Both the position numbers and the translations under genes were made by a program. Positions 25,803-34,852 of a stretch of DNA of 64,000 nucleotides are shown here, one piece after another. Below the pieces are notes generated by a model. The model made no database searches and was not told the origin of the DNA. It saw nothing but the letters and a program-made list of their open reading frames with translations. Numbering within the stretch: the first letter of the stretch is position 1; each line of letters starts with the position of its first letter. Location of the stretch: NCBI RefSeq assembly GCF_028826105.1, contig NZ_JAQGPL010000001.1, positions 766,001 through 830,000 of the forward strand. Direction: 5' to 3'. This stretch comes from Paenibacillus humicola. GTDB taxonomy: Bacteria; Bacillota; Bacilli; Paenibacillales; Paenibacillaceae.

Positions 25803-27206
25803 TTGTCCAATCGTTTTATCGGGATCCAGCTTGGTCCCGCCAGCGTGTACGACGAGGGGGCGGACCACTGCCTCGACCTGATTCAGGAGCACGGCGGCGT
25901 GAACGCCGTCATCGTGGCGACGCACAGCTATTACGGGGCGCACGGCCGGTCGGCGAAGGCGCTCGCGCCGGATCACGGCGTGCCGGTGCGCGACGAGCGC
26001 GAGCGGAATGTGACGAAGGTTTGGATCAACCACCACGAGCGGTATTTTGGCGGCACTTATCTGCGCCACAGGCGGGATCCGCAAACGGAGGAATATGCCG
26101 ACCGCGACGTGCTGGCGGATTTGCTGGAGCCGACGCGCAGGCGGGGGATGAAGCTGCTGGCGCGCATTCTCGAGCCTCACCAGCGCAGGTCCGTCGATTT
26201 TATCGACAACTGGCCGAAGGTAATGGCCATCGACGTCTACGGCCGGATTTATCCGAATACGTGCTTCAATCACCCGCAGTACGTCAACTTCTGGCTGTCG
26301 ACGGTAGAGGACATGTTCAAGAGCTACCCGATCGACGGCCTCCAGTACGGGTCCGAACGGTCCGGTCCGCTCTCCCGCGTGCTGCTGCACGGCGAGGTGC
26401 CGAGCTGCTTCTGCGAGCACTGCTGCGCTCGGGCGCGCGCCAAAGGAATCGACCCGGAGAGAGCCAGGGAAGGGTACCTGCAGCTGTACGAGTACGTCAC
26501 CGGCCTAAAATCGAACACGGTGAACCCGGTCGACGGCGCGTTCGTCACGCTTGTGCGGATTTTGCTCAAATATCCCGAGGTGCTGGCCTGGGAATACGAC
26601 GCCTACACCTCCCGGGAGGAGCTGACGCAGAAGCTGTACGGACTGGTCAAGGCGATTCGCCCGGACGCGCAGTTCGGCGTCCATATCGACCACCAGCAGA
26701 GCACCTACGACCTGTTCCAGCTCGCCGAGCTCGAATACGCGGAACTGGCCCGCTACTGCGATTTTATTAAGCCGATCGCGTATCACGATATCGCCGCCCC
26801 GCGCGTACGCCGGTGGCTGCTCGACAGCGTGCACGGCTCTTTTCTGCGCGAGCTGCCGCTGGAGCACCTGCTCTCGGGCTTTTACGATATCATGGGCCTG
26901 GACAAGAACAAGGAGCCGAAGCTGGACGAAATGGACACCAATGGCTTCACGGAGGACTACGTCTACCGGCTGACGAAGCGGATCGTCACGGACGTCGGCG
27001 GCAAGGTGCCGGTCTACCCGGGCATCGGGTTCGACGTGCTGTGGAACGCGGACCATTTTCCCGCCAATCCGGACACGATCTACAAGGCGGTACACCGGGC
27101 CTTCGAGGCCGGAGCCGGCGGGATCGTCCTTTCCCGCGAGTACGCGGAGATGCGCCTCCCCAATCTGAAGGCGGCCGGACGCGCGGTCCGGGACCTCGGG
27201 CTGTAG
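25803..27206 (+). CDS. TIM-barrel glycoside-hydrolase-like protein
   Basis: 467 residues, TTG start behind AAGGAGG. It opens with FIGIQLGPASVYDEG and has GMKLLARILEP, DGLQYGSERSG and a cysteine cluster CFCEHCCARARAKGID of the kind found in several uncharacterised glycosidase-like barrels. The region DFIKPIAYHDI and the final GAGGIVLSREYAEM also fit a (beta/alpha)8 fold. No signal peptide, so it would act inside the cell. I cannot place it in a numbered family. Last gene of the locus; a terminator follows at 27436. Confidence 0.6.
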   Translation: MSNRFIGIQLGPASVYDEGADHCLDLIQEHGGVNAVIVATHSYYGAHGRSAKALAPDHGVPVRDERERNVTKVWINHHERYFGGTYLRHRRDPQTEEYADRDVLADLLEPTRRRGMKLLARILEPHQRRSVDFIDNWPKVMAIDVYGRIYPNTCFNHPQYVNFWLSTVEDMFKSYPIDGLQYGSERSGPLSRVLLHGEVPSCFCEHCCARARAKGIDPERAREGYLQLYEYVTGLKSNTVNPVDGAFVTLVRILLKYPEVLAWEYDAYTSREELTQKLYGLVKAIRPDAQFGVHIDHQQSTYDLFQLAELEYAELARYCDFIKPIAYHDIAAPRVRRWLLDSVHGSFLRELPLEHLLSGFYDIMGLDKNKEPKLDEMDTNGFTEDYVYRLTKRIVTDVGGKVPVYPGIGFDVLWNADHFPANPDTIYKAVHRAFEAGAGGIVLSREYAEMRLPNLKAAGRAVRDLGL

Positions 27207-27794
27207 GCTAAGGCGGAACCATCGGATTGGCGCGATTCGCTGCAATGAATCATCGGAGGGCGGACCAAGCTTGTGTTGGGTACGTCTCCGGTTTTATGCG
27301 GACCATATCCAGGGATAGTCTTTGTACCGGGTACAGGACGTCGACGTGGGTCAAGATAGGAGTTCGGACCGGAGCCGTGTTTTAAGTGAAGTAAATAAAC
27401 GAATATATTTGGGACAGAACAAGCTTTATCAGCGGCTGGCACCGGTATTCAACCGATGCCAGTTTTTTCTTTAGCCGATGGAGGGAAACGTACATTAGCC
27501 GACAGGCAGGCGTATATGCGACCTTGTATGCTTTATTCATGCACCGGAAGCAATTTGTCGCGCCGGATTGGGGACTTTTGTGCTAAAATCAGTTAGCTGC
27601 AGGGACGGCTGGATCTATTAAATGGATGGCTATGAAGCCGGGGATGTCCCGGATTTGAAAGAAGCCCGTTTGTAGTGGGGATCGATTTGGAGGGTTGGAA
27701 AGATTGCCCGGAATCTCATTGTCCTGGTTATATTTTGAATTGGTTCGAAGTAGACCGGTTACCTAGCCCAAACTCAGTTGGAGGACGATTATCG
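27207..27794. other. Intergenic region with one terminator
   Basis: About 590 bases between the glycosidase-like gene and the hypothetical gene. It holds the terminator at 27436-27468. A 17-codon ORF at 27622-27675 and a weak in-frame extension of the next gene from 27675 are present, but neither has a good ribosome site. Nothing else is recognised. Confidence 0.5.
27436..27468 (+). terminator. Intrinsic terminator of sugar locus A
   Basis: Arms CTGGCA and TGCCAG with inner CCGG/CCG pairing around TATTCAA, followed by six T. It stands about 230 bases after the last gene, leaving a long untranslated tail. Confidence 0.8.
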
Positions 27795-28565
27795 ATGCAT
27801 AACAAGTTTTCCGTTAAAAAAATCAATCAACTGAGAAGGAAAGCGGAGAGAATCTGTGAGCCGGTTAACGATATGCTGCTGGAGGAGCAAAAATGGACCT
27901 TCATAAATTTTGAACCGGTGAATTTGCTGAAACTGTTTTCTTCATTAAAACTGAAGGAAGGTTTCGTTCTTAAAGCATACCTTTATCGGACAAATGGAAA
28001 TGGTAACGGGAGAATTTTCGCTTACCCTGCTGTAGCAGCACATCACCTGGATCATTATTCTGCCGAAAATAACTTTTTCTATAAAAAACCGGAGCTTGCA
28101 CTCGAGAATCTTATGGATGCTATCGACGGCGACGGTTCTCCATGGTCCTATCTCAGCGCCTCTCTATTTGCGCGCGAAGCAGCGGAATTTGGCGCTTTAT
28201 GGCACGGGGTAAACTGGGGGAATCATCGCATAATTGAGAAGGATCCAACTGGAACCGATGAAGCACTCATGGTGCCGGCGCCGGATGCGGAATGGCAGTG
28301 GCTTCAGGCCAGACCGAAATCCTGGCTGCCACTTGTTATTCAAAAACCGGGTAAGGTTACGGTCAAGTTTTATTCTCATAGCGAATATATTACGGAGTCC
28401 ATTTATGAACATACAGTTATTTACCAGCCCTTCAATTATACTGCTGTCGAGTCCATTAAGAAACGATTGCGAAGGGGCAGACCGGTTTTATCCATTAAGA
28501 TGACCCTTACGATAAATAAACAACAACCGTTCGAATCCCGGTGTCCCGACTATTCCGAAGCTTAA
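27795..28565 (+). CDS. Hypothetical protein with in-frame coding-like tail after its stop
   Basis: 256 residues from ATG 27795 (GGAGG 10-11 bases upstream); the frame also extends upstream to GTG 27675. The N-terminal part is basic (KINQLRRKAERI), with FAYPAVAAHHLDHYSAEN and LFAREAAEFGALWHGVNWG in the middle. I do not recognise the family. Directly after the TAA at 28563-28565 the same frame continues for 25 codons that look coding (DGEVAFNF, MSSEEVRELLETKYSER) to TAG at 28641. This suggests a premature stop in a longer protein. Confidence 0.55.
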   Translation: MHNKFSVKKINQLRRKAERICEPVNDMLLEEQKWTFINFEPVNLLKLFSSLKLKEGFVLKAYLYRTNGNGNGRIFAYPAVAAHHLDHYSAENNFFYKKPELALENLMDAIDGDGSPWSYLSASLFAREAAEFGALWHGVNWGNHRIIEKDPTGTDEALMVPAPDAEWQWLQARPKSWLPLVIQKPGKVTVKFYSHSEYITESIYEHTVIYQPFNYTAVESIKKRLRRGRPVLSIKMTLTINKQQPFESRCPDYSEA

Positions 28566-28737
28566 GACGGGGAAGTTGCATTTAATTTCATGTCATCGGA
28601 GGAAGTAAGGGAACTGCTTGAAACCAAATACTCAGAGCGCTAGAGCCATTTTGACGAGTCGGCATAGTTTAGTCCCCGTCTAAATCGGTTTTCAATGTGA
28701 TAGAATTGAATAATAGGCTGGGATTAGGGGGGCGGCT

Positions 28738-29478
28738 ATGCATTTCGAGCAGATCGACAAGCTGAAAAACGAACTGGATTTGCTTCGGCCGCTGCCGGCA
28801 GCTGCCGTCCGGAATTTAAATGAAATCTATCGCGTGGAGTGGACGTACAATTCCAATGCGATAGAAGGAAATACGCTCACATTGCTGGAAACGAAGCTGG
28901 TCCTGGAAGATGGGCTTACCATCGGCGGTAAAAAGCTAAGGGAGCATTTCGAAGTCATCAACCATGCCGAAGCGATTTTGTATGTTCAAGATATTGTCGA
29001 CCGCAAGATCGAGTTGTCTGAGTATGTGGTAAAATCCATCCACCAGTTGGTGCTTCGAAATATTGATGACGAGAATGCAGGGCGCTATCGGACCGTAAAT
29101 GTTGGTATATCCGGGTCGAGCCATACACCACCGCATTTTACGGTTGTTCAGGAACAAATGGAAAATTTGATCGATTGGTATCTGGAGAAAAAAGATCGGC
29201 TGCATCCTGTTGAACTTGCCGCGCGGCTTCACTTTCAGTTTGTTTATATTCACCCTTTTGCGGATGGAAATGGACGGACGGCGCGGCTGATCCTGAATCT
29301 GATCCTGATGAGCCGCGGTTTTCCGCCGGCAATCGTCAAAGCGGAGGATGAGGCGCGATTGCATTATTACGAAACGCTTGAAGAGGCCATCGCCATAGGC
29401 CGATTGGAGCCGTTCTTTCAACTGATTGCGGAATGCGTGGAAGACAGCCTCAAGCGGTATATCGGAGCGGTGAAATAG
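28738..29478 (+). CDS. Fic family AMP-transferase-type protein
   Basis: 246 residues. The Fic core is HPFADGNGR (172-180) with catalytic H172, and the flap region GSSHTPPHF lies upstream. The N-terminal helix carries SNAIEGN (39-45), the class II auto-inhibitory motif, so the protein can restrain itself without a separate antitoxin. Fic enzymes usually transfer AMP from ATP to a protein target; the target is unknown. The start ATG follows GGGGG. Monocistronic between terminators. Confidence 0.9.
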   Translation: MHFEQIDKLKNELDLLRPLPAAAVRNLNEIYRVEWTYNSNAIEGNTLTLLETKLVLEDGLTIGGKKLREHFEVINHAEAILYVQDIVDRKIELSEYVVKSIHQLVLRNIDDENAGRYRTVNVGISGSSHTPPHFTVVQEQMENLIDWYLEKKDRLHPVELAARLHFQFVYIHPFADGNGRTARLILNLILMSRGFPPAIVKAEDEARLHYYETLEEAIAIGRLEPFFQLIAECVEDSLKRYIGAVK

Positions 29479-29495
29479 CATCCTTAAAGCATAGC

Positions 29496-29531
29496 AAAGA
29501 GGCAGGCTCGCCCGAACGAACCTGCCTCTTT
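29496..29531. terminator. Bidirectional terminator between fic and the GH43 gene
   Basis: 11-base perfect arms AAAGAGGCAGG and CCTGCCTCTTT around a 14-base loop. The two genes converge here, and both strands end in a short A/T run. Confidence 0.85.
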
Positions 29532-29539
29532 CCTTATGC

Positions 29540-30520
29540 TCATTTGTACGGATCGATCGTTTGAATCGTGCCGTCCTCGTTATACTTCAGCTCGGTGTAT
29601 TTGACGGAGCGCTTGTGGTTGACGCCGCCGGACAGGGAGCTGTCGTGGTAGAACAGGTACCATTTGTCTTCGAACTGGACGATGGAATGGTGGGTCGTCC
29701 AGCCGATGACGGGCGTAAGGATGGTGCCTTTGAATTCATACGGCCCCATCGGATTTTTGCTCATCGCGTACACGAGGCAGTGGGTGGTGCCGGTCGAATA
29801 GGACAGGTAGTAGTAGCCGTTGTACTTGTGCACCCACGGGCCTTCAAAATATCTCCGGTCCTCGTCGCCGGCCGTGATCGGGCTGCCGTTCTCGTCGACG
29901 ATCGAAATTTCCTGCGGCGCGCTTTTGAACGTCAGCATGTCGTCGTTCAGCTCGGCCACCTGCGGGCCGAGGGCGGGCTCATTGCCGGAAGGTCCGGCCG
30001 CGTCAGGCTGGTACGTTCCCGTCTGCCATTTCTCCAGTTGACCGCCCCAGAGGCCGCCAAAATAAACATAAGCCCGGTTGTCGTCGTCCACCAGAACGGC
30101 GGGGTCGATGCTGAAGCTTCCCGGGATGTAGCTGTCCTGCGGCTTGAACGGACCGGCAGGCGACGGGCTCGTGGCGACGCCGATCCGGAAAATATCGTCC
30201 TTGTCTTTGGCCGGGAAGTACAAATAATAGGTGTTGTTCTTGAACGCTGCGTCCGGCGCCCACAGCTGCTGCTTCGCCCACGGAATATCTCTCAGGTGGA
30301 GCGCCTCGCCGTGATCGACGCACGGCGACTGGAAATTGTCCAGTGACAGCACATGATAGTCTTCCATCGCGTACTGGTCGCCGTTGTCGTTCGAAGGCCC
30401 GTCGTGGTCGAGGTCGTGAGAAGGGTAAATATAAATTTTGCCTTCAAATACGTGCGCGGACGGGTCGGCGGTATAAATATGCGTCACTAGCGGCTCTTTA
30501 GGTTTTACGGGATTGTTCAT
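29540..30520 (-). CDS. Glycoside hydrolase family 43 (xylosidase/arabinofuranosidase-type)
   Basis: 326 residues of a five-bladed propeller glycosidase. The three catalytic acids are visible: D19 in TADPSAHV, D139 in SIDPAVLVDDD, and E226 in RYFEGPWV. No signal peptide, so it acts on imported arabino- or xylo-oligosaccharides. ATG follows GGAGGAG. A cre-like site lies 25 bases upstream. Exact substrate cannot be told from sequence alone. Confidence 0.9.
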   Translation of the reverse strand: MNNPVKPKEPLVTHIYTADPSAHVFEGKIYIYPSHDLDHDGPSNDNGDQYAMEDYHVLSLDNFQSPCVDHGEALHLRDIPWAKQQLWAPDAAFKNNTYYLYFPAKDKDDIFRIGVATSPSPAGPFKPQDSYIPGSFSIDPAVLVDDDNRAYVYFGGLWGGQLEKWQTGTYQPDAAGPSGNEPALGPQVAELNDDMLTFKSAPQEISIVDENGSPITAGDEDRRYFEGPWVHKYNGYYYLSYSTGTTHCLVYAMSKNPMGPYEFKGTILTPVIGWTTHHSIVQFEDKWYLFYHDSSLSGGVNHKRSVKYTELKYNEDGTIQTIDPYK

Positions 30521-30544
30521 TTCAAGCTCTCCTCCGTGATCAAA

Positions 30545-30558
30545 TGAAAGCGTATGTA
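30545..30558. promoter_or_regulatory. cre-like site upstream of the GH43 gene
   Basis: TGAAAGCGTATGTA matches the catabolite-responsive element TGWAARCGYTTWCA at 11 of 14 positions. It lies between the GH43 gene and the divergent MFS gene; glucose repression of GH43 by CcpA would make sense. The rest of 30521-30824 (304 bases) shows no other clear feature. Confidence 0.4.
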
Positions 30559-30824
30559 TTTATGTGATACTAGTATACCAGATTCGCGGCGAATTGTGAG
30601 CAGGGATCCGGATGTCATTTTTTGCAGCTTGCGCGCGCCCGATATTTCCTTTCCCTGTCGAACACATGCAAGCCGAGAATGACGCCGGGACCAATCGATA
30701 AATAGCTGTCAAAAAACGGCAGAAAGCTTCCTTTTTCTCGCAGATCGGACTATTCTATATATTAATAGATTTGATAGGCGAACGGACAGGTTCTCTGTCG
30801 AAAATGGAAAGGTCGTGACTGATT

Positions 30825-32042
30825 TTGGAGCAAACGAACCCGCCGATGCTGCGGCAGCCGTCTTTCGCAAAAGCATGGGCAGCACGTATTTTGTCCACGA
30901 CCTCGTTTCAAATGCTTTCCGTCGCGATCGGATGGCACATGTACGCGATAACGGACGATGCCTTCAGCCTGGGGCTTGTCGGACTCGCCCAGTTCCTGCC
31001 GATGGTGCTGCTGACGCTGCTGGTCGGACATGCCGCCGACCGGTTCGACCGCCGGAAAATCGTCTTCCTGTGCCAGCTGTTCGAAGGCGCTGTCGCGGTG
31101 TTTCTGGCCGCCGGCAACCATGCCGGATGGCTCGGGCGCGACCAGATTTTGCTGGCGGCGGCCGTGATCGGCGCCTGCCGCGCGTTCGAGACGCCGACGC
31201 TCGCAGCGCTCGTGCCGGAGCTGGTGCCGAAGGAAATGATCCCGCAGGCGTCGGCCTGGTCCGCGTCGGCCGGCCAGACGGCATCCATCCTCGGACCGTC
31301 CCTCGGCGGCCTGCTGTTCTCGTTCGGACCGGAGCTCGTGTATTTGACGTCGGCGGCGGCGCTGCTGTTCGCCGGGATCCTGATCTTTTCCATCCGCATG
31401 GTGCGGGGCGCCCGCAGTTCGGAGCAGCAGGTGATTCGTTCGATTTTCTCGGGGCTCGAGTTCGTGTTCCGCCGGAAAGTAATCCTGGGCACGATCTCGC
31501 TCGATCTGTTCGCTGTGCTGCTGGGCGGCGCGACGGCGCTGCTGCCGATCTTTGCAAAAGATATTTTGCATACGGGGCCGTGGGGTCTCGGTCTGCTGCG
31601 GACGGCGCCGGCGGTAGGGGCGCTCCTGATGTCGCTCGTGCTGGCGAAATATCAGCTCCGGTACAGGCTTGGACCGATCCTATTCGGTGCCCTGGGCGTC
31701 TTCGGCTTGGCGACCATCGTTTTCGCCTTGTCGAAAAGCATGGTGCTGTCGCTTGTGGCGCTGTTCCTCACCGGCGCATCGGACGTAATCAGCGTTGTCA
31801 TCCGGTCGACGCTCGTGCAGATGAACACGCCCAACGAGATGCGCGGGCGGGTGAGCGCCGTCAATTCGCTGTTCGTCGGCACGTCGAACCAGCTCGGCGA
31901 GTTCGAATCCGGCATGGTGGCCGGTTTGCTCGGGGCCGTCCCCGCCGCCTTCATCGGCGGCCTCGGAACGATAGCCGTCGCCGGCTTGTGGATGTACTTG
32001 TTCCCGGCGCTCCGGCGTCTGCGCTCCTTCTCGGACGGGTGA
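30825..32042 (+). CDS. MFS efflux-type transporter
   Basis: 405-residue major facilitator with about 11-12 membrane segments. The loop GHAADRFDRRKI between segments 2 and 3 is the MFS signature, and PSLGGLLFSFGP and NEMRGRVSAVNSLF fit the EntS-like exporter group. TTG start; the ribosome site is weak (GGAAAGG further upstream). Probably exports a small compound; substrate unknown. Confidence 0.85.
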   Translation: MEQTNPPMLRQPSFAKAWAARILSTTSFQMLSVAIGWHMYAITDDAFSLGLVGLAQFLPMVLLTLLVGHAADRFDRRKIVFLCQLFEGAVAVFLAAGNHAGWLGRDQILLAAAVIGACRAFETPTLAALVPELVPKEMIPQASAWSASAGQTASILGPSLGGLLFSFGPELVYLTSAAALLFAGILIFSIRMVRGARSSEQQVIRSIFSGLEFVFRRKVILGTISLDLFAVLLGGATALLPIFAKDILHTGPWGLGLLRTAPAVGALLMSLVLAKYQLRYRLGPILFGALGVFGLATIVFALSKSMVLSLVALFLTGASDVISVVIRSTLVQMNTPNEMRGRVSAVNSLFVGTSNQLGEFESGMVAGLLGAVPAAFIGGLGTIAVAGLWMYLFPALRRLRSFSDG

Positions 32043-32106
32043 CGCCGGCGCGGACGGGGGGCCGGCAGGCTGTCGACGCGCAGAACGAAAGACGCGATAT
32101 CCTCCG

Positions 32107-32135
32107 TTGACAGACTTCCGGCCCGGTGTTAGTAT
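32107..32135 (+). promoter_or_regulatory. Sigma-A promoter of the MATE gene
   Basis: TTGACA (32107-32112) and TAGTAT (32130-32135) are 17 bases apart. Transcription should start near 32142, leaving a 185-base leader before the MATE start. Confidence 0.6.
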
Positions 32136-32141
32136 CAATCA

Positions 32142-32281
32142 GGGATAAGCGACGATTGAACATCCATTTTGTGTAATTGACATGCAACCCGGCTCGTCTC
32201 TCACGCGTTTGCGTTCGCGATTGGAACGGCCGGTCTCATACGTTGGGTAAACAAAGCTCTTCTTTGCGAAGAGTTTTTTCA
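32142..32281 (+). promoter_or_regulatory. MATE leader with terminator hairpin (attenuator candidate)
   Basis: The leader ends in AAAGCTCTTC-TTTGC-GAAGAGTTTTTT (32254-32280): six GC-containing pairs extended by G-T and A-T pairs, then a T run. A terminator 46 bases before a start codon and after its own promoter is typical of riboswitches and attenuators. I cannot match the upstream part to a known class. An alternative is that it ends transcripts of the MFS gene. Confidence 0.45.
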
Positions 32282-32326
32282 ATAGCAAGCAAGGTTTCAC
32301 GAATCCGCCAAAAAGAATGTGATGAC

Positions 32327-33718
32327 GTGCTTCAGCTCAATTTCAGAACCCGAAAGCAGGCCTTCCTCGACAAATATTTGACGGGGGAATCGATCGATTA
32401 TCGGCAAATCGTGTCTCTTTTCGTGCCGATTCTCGTCGATCAGGCGTTCATTATCGGTCTGAACATGCTCAATACCGCCATGATCAGCTCGTCGGGCGTG
32501 GCGGCGGTCAGCGCAGTCAATATGGTCGATTCGCTGAATATTTTTTTGATCAGCGTCTTTATTGCCGTATCCACAGGGGGAACGGTCGTCGTCGCGCAGT
32601 ACAAGGGCAGCGGCAACGACCTGATGGTCTCCAGAGCGGCTGCCAGCGCCGTCACCTCGGTGTCGCTGCTGGCGCTTCTGCTGTGTGTCTTTATCGGCAT
32701 ATTTCACAATTTGACGCTGACCGCGCTGTTCGGTTCGGCTTCGGCGGACGTGTTCAGCAATGCCAAAACGTATTTGGTCGGAAGCAGCCTCTCCTACATG
32801 GGGATCGCGCTGACGGAAGCGGTGTGCGGGGCGCTGAGAGGGATCGGGAGAACGCGGGCGTCGCTGGCGCTGTCCATGATCATGAATTTCTCGTACGTGC
32901 TGCTTAACGTGCTGTTCATTAACCTCCTGCACATGGGGGTCGTCGGCATGGCGCTCTCCGTCAATATCGCCCGTTACGGAGCGGCCGTCTGCGCGCTGTT
33001 TTACTTGATGAAGATGGATACGAACCTGCACGTGCAGCTGCAGGACCTGCTGAAATTGAACGTTGCCATGATCAAACGCATTCTGCTCGTCGGGATTCCG
33101 TTTGCGGCGGAGCAGCTGTTCTTCAACGGCGGCAAAATGCTGACGCAGGTGTTTATCGTCAGTCTTGGCACGTACGCGATTGCGACCAACGCCATCTGCG
33201 GCTCGATCGCCGGCGTGCTGCAAATCCCGGCCAATGCGCTGGCGCTGACGACGGTGACGGTGGTCGGACAGTGCATGGGGCGGCGAAACGTTGAGGATGC
33301 GCGGAAATTTACGAAAACGTTTCTCGGGCTGTCGGCCTGCGCCTGCCTGCTGATGGGGATGATCGTCGTGCCCCTGTTCCATCCGATTGTCAGCCTGTTT
33401 CACCCGCCGGAAGCGATCGTGCCCGACATTTTCAAGATTGTGATTCTGACCTCGATCCTGCAAATCCCGTTCTGGTCGTTCAGCTTCCTGATGCCTTCGG
33501 CGCTTCGGGCGGCGGGCGATTCGAAATTCACGTCGATCGTCTCCATGCTGTCGATGTGGCTGTTCCGGATCGTGCTCGGGTATATCCTGGGCATCGTGCT
33601 GCACTTCGGCATCGTCGGCGTCTGGCTGGCGATGAACTGCGAGTGGGGCGTGCGCGGCGCGATTTTTCTGCGGCGCTTCTACGGGAAGAAGTGGTACCGG
33701 CACCGCGTCATCGATTAA
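32327..33718 (+). CDS. MATE family efflux transporter
   Basis: About 463 residues with twelve membrane segments in two similar halves (VPILVDQAFIIGLNMLNT and VGIPFAAEQLFFNGGKML are the matching segment-1 regions). MATE proteins expel drugs or metabolites using Na+ or H+. The frame is open from 32177, but a promoter and a terminator hairpin lie inside that part, so GTG 32327 was chosen; its ribosome site is weak. Converges with the glycosidase gene downstream. Confidence 0.88.
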   Translation: MLQLNFRTRKQAFLDKYLTGESIDYRQIVSLFVPILVDQAFIIGLNMLNTAMISSSGVAAVSAVNMVDSLNIFLISVFIAVSTGGTVVVAQYKGSGNDLMVSRAAASAVTSVSLLALLLCVFIGIFHNLTLTALFGSASADVFSNAKTYLVGSSLSYMGIALTEAVCGALRGIGRTRASLALSMIMNFSYVLLNVLFINLLHMGVVGMALSVNIARYGAAVCALFYLMKMDTNLHVQLQDLLKLNVAMIKRILLVGIPFAAEQLFFNGGKMLTQVFIVSLGTYAIATNAICGSIAGVLQIPANALALTTVTVVGQCMGRRNVEDARKFTKTFLGLSACACLLMGMIVVPLFHPIVSLFHPPEAIVPDIFKIVILTSILQIPFWSFSFLMPSALRAAGDSKFTSIVSMLSMWLFRIVLGYILGIVLHFGIVGVWLAMNCEWGVRGAIFLRRFYGKKWYRHRVID

Positions 33719-33723
33719 AGAAG

Positions 33724-33753
33724 AAGGAGCCCGGCTTAATCGCCGAGCTCCTT
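33724..33753. terminator. Bidirectional terminator between MATE and glycosidase genes
   Basis: Arms AAGGAGCCCGGC and GCCGAGCTCCTT, one mismatch, loop TTAATC. The stop codon of the minus-strand gene lies within the hairpin, so the structure is shared by both genes. Confidence 0.75.
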
Positions 33754-34707
33754 TATTAGTTGTTTGAACGTAAAATACGCCGGCTTCGGCGTGTAGTCGT
33801 CCCGCATGATGCCGAATTGGTGGAAAGGATCCTCTTTGGAGCTGTCCGCATCCCGGAGATCGAACAGAACGTAATGGGTGATGTTCAGCTCCTCGCGCAG
33901 CCCGTGAACGGTGCGGATCACCGTCTCCAGCACCTCCGCCTGACGCTCGCAGGTCCGCACGCGGTTGTCGAACGGATTGATGCCCGTCGGCCAGCCGTTC
34001 TCGGCCACCCGGATCGGCACGGAAGCGGGCAGCCCTGCGGCGGCCAGATGCTTCTCCCGCAGCTCGCGCAGCGTGCGCTCGACCGACGCTGGAATTTCGG
34101 ACGGTTCAAGCGCAGCCTCGAACACATCCGGATAGAAATTATGCCCTACAAAATCGACCGCCTCCGCAAACGGTTTGCCTCCGGTCCGCGCCAGGCTTTC
34201 CCAGAAGCCGGGAACCGCCGCCGGACCGTCCGGCACCGAACCGAAGCCGACGGGCAGCCGCAGTCCGAGCTTCAGCGCCTCCTGCTTGGCCGTTTTTACG
34301 CCCTCGACCAGGGCCAGGGCGATATTCGGCTTCGAGCCTTCCATAAACGACAGGTTCGGTTCGTTCGTGATCTGCAGCGACGCGAGCCGGGAACCGTAAC
34401 GGCCGACGATGGTGCGGACAAAACGAAGCCAGCCGTCCATATCGAGCTCGGACGGGTGCAGGTTTCCGATCGCCCAATTGCCCAGCAGGCCGTTTGCGGC
34501 ATATCGCTCCGCGGCGGCCAACGTACGGGCTTCCATCTCGGTTCCCATATCGACCACATACATGCGCGGATGCAGCGTCTTGTTCCCGCGCAGCTCCTGA
34601 AGCGCCGCCCGGATTTTGCCGTAATCGTCCTCCGGTCCGAGGGCGAGTCCCGTCGGCGAGCCGGCCGGGCTGAGCGGATAGATCCCGAATGTGAATGGGG
34701 TTGTCAT
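33736..34707 (-). CDS. Clan GH-A glycoside hydrolase
   Basis: 323 residues of a TIM-barrel retaining glycosidase. ITNEPNLS (E116) gives the acid/base and RVAENGWPTG (E236) the nucleophile, at the positions expected for clan GH-A; the GWP after the nucleophile recalls GH17 and GH53 relatives. No signal peptide, so intracellular. ATG follows AAGGAGGG. Family number and substrate are uncertain. Confidence 0.7.
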   Translation of the reverse strand: MTTPFTFGIYPLSPAGSPTGLALGPEDDYGKIRAALQELRGNKTLHPRMYVVDMGTEMEARTLAAAERYAANGLLGNWAIGNLHPSELDMDGWLRFVRTIVGRYGSRLASLQITNEPNLSFMEGSKPNIALALVEGVKTAKQEALKLGLRLPVGFGSVPDGPAAVPGFWESLARTGGKPFAEAVDFVGHNFYPDVFEAALEPSEIPASVERTLRELREKHLAAAGLPASVPIRVAENGWPTGINPFDNRVRTCERQAEVLETVIRTVHGLREELNITHYVLFDLRDADSSKEDPFHQFGIMRDDYTPKPAYFTFKQLIKELGD

Positions 34708-34852
34708 GCCATCCCTCCTTATGGTGCAGCCTGCATTTTTGCGATAAAGTAAATAAAATTGTACTAAATTAATGGCAGTCTATTAAATAAATTTAGATTA
34801 ATAGAGGATATCCGTTCACTTTTACCTCAAAATAATAAATGTTTATTTACTT

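Noticed and set aside
32177..32326. N-terminal extension of the MATE transporter
   Set aside because: The stretch contains the terminator hairpin and follows the predicted promoter; MATE proteins do not carry such a 50-residue lead.
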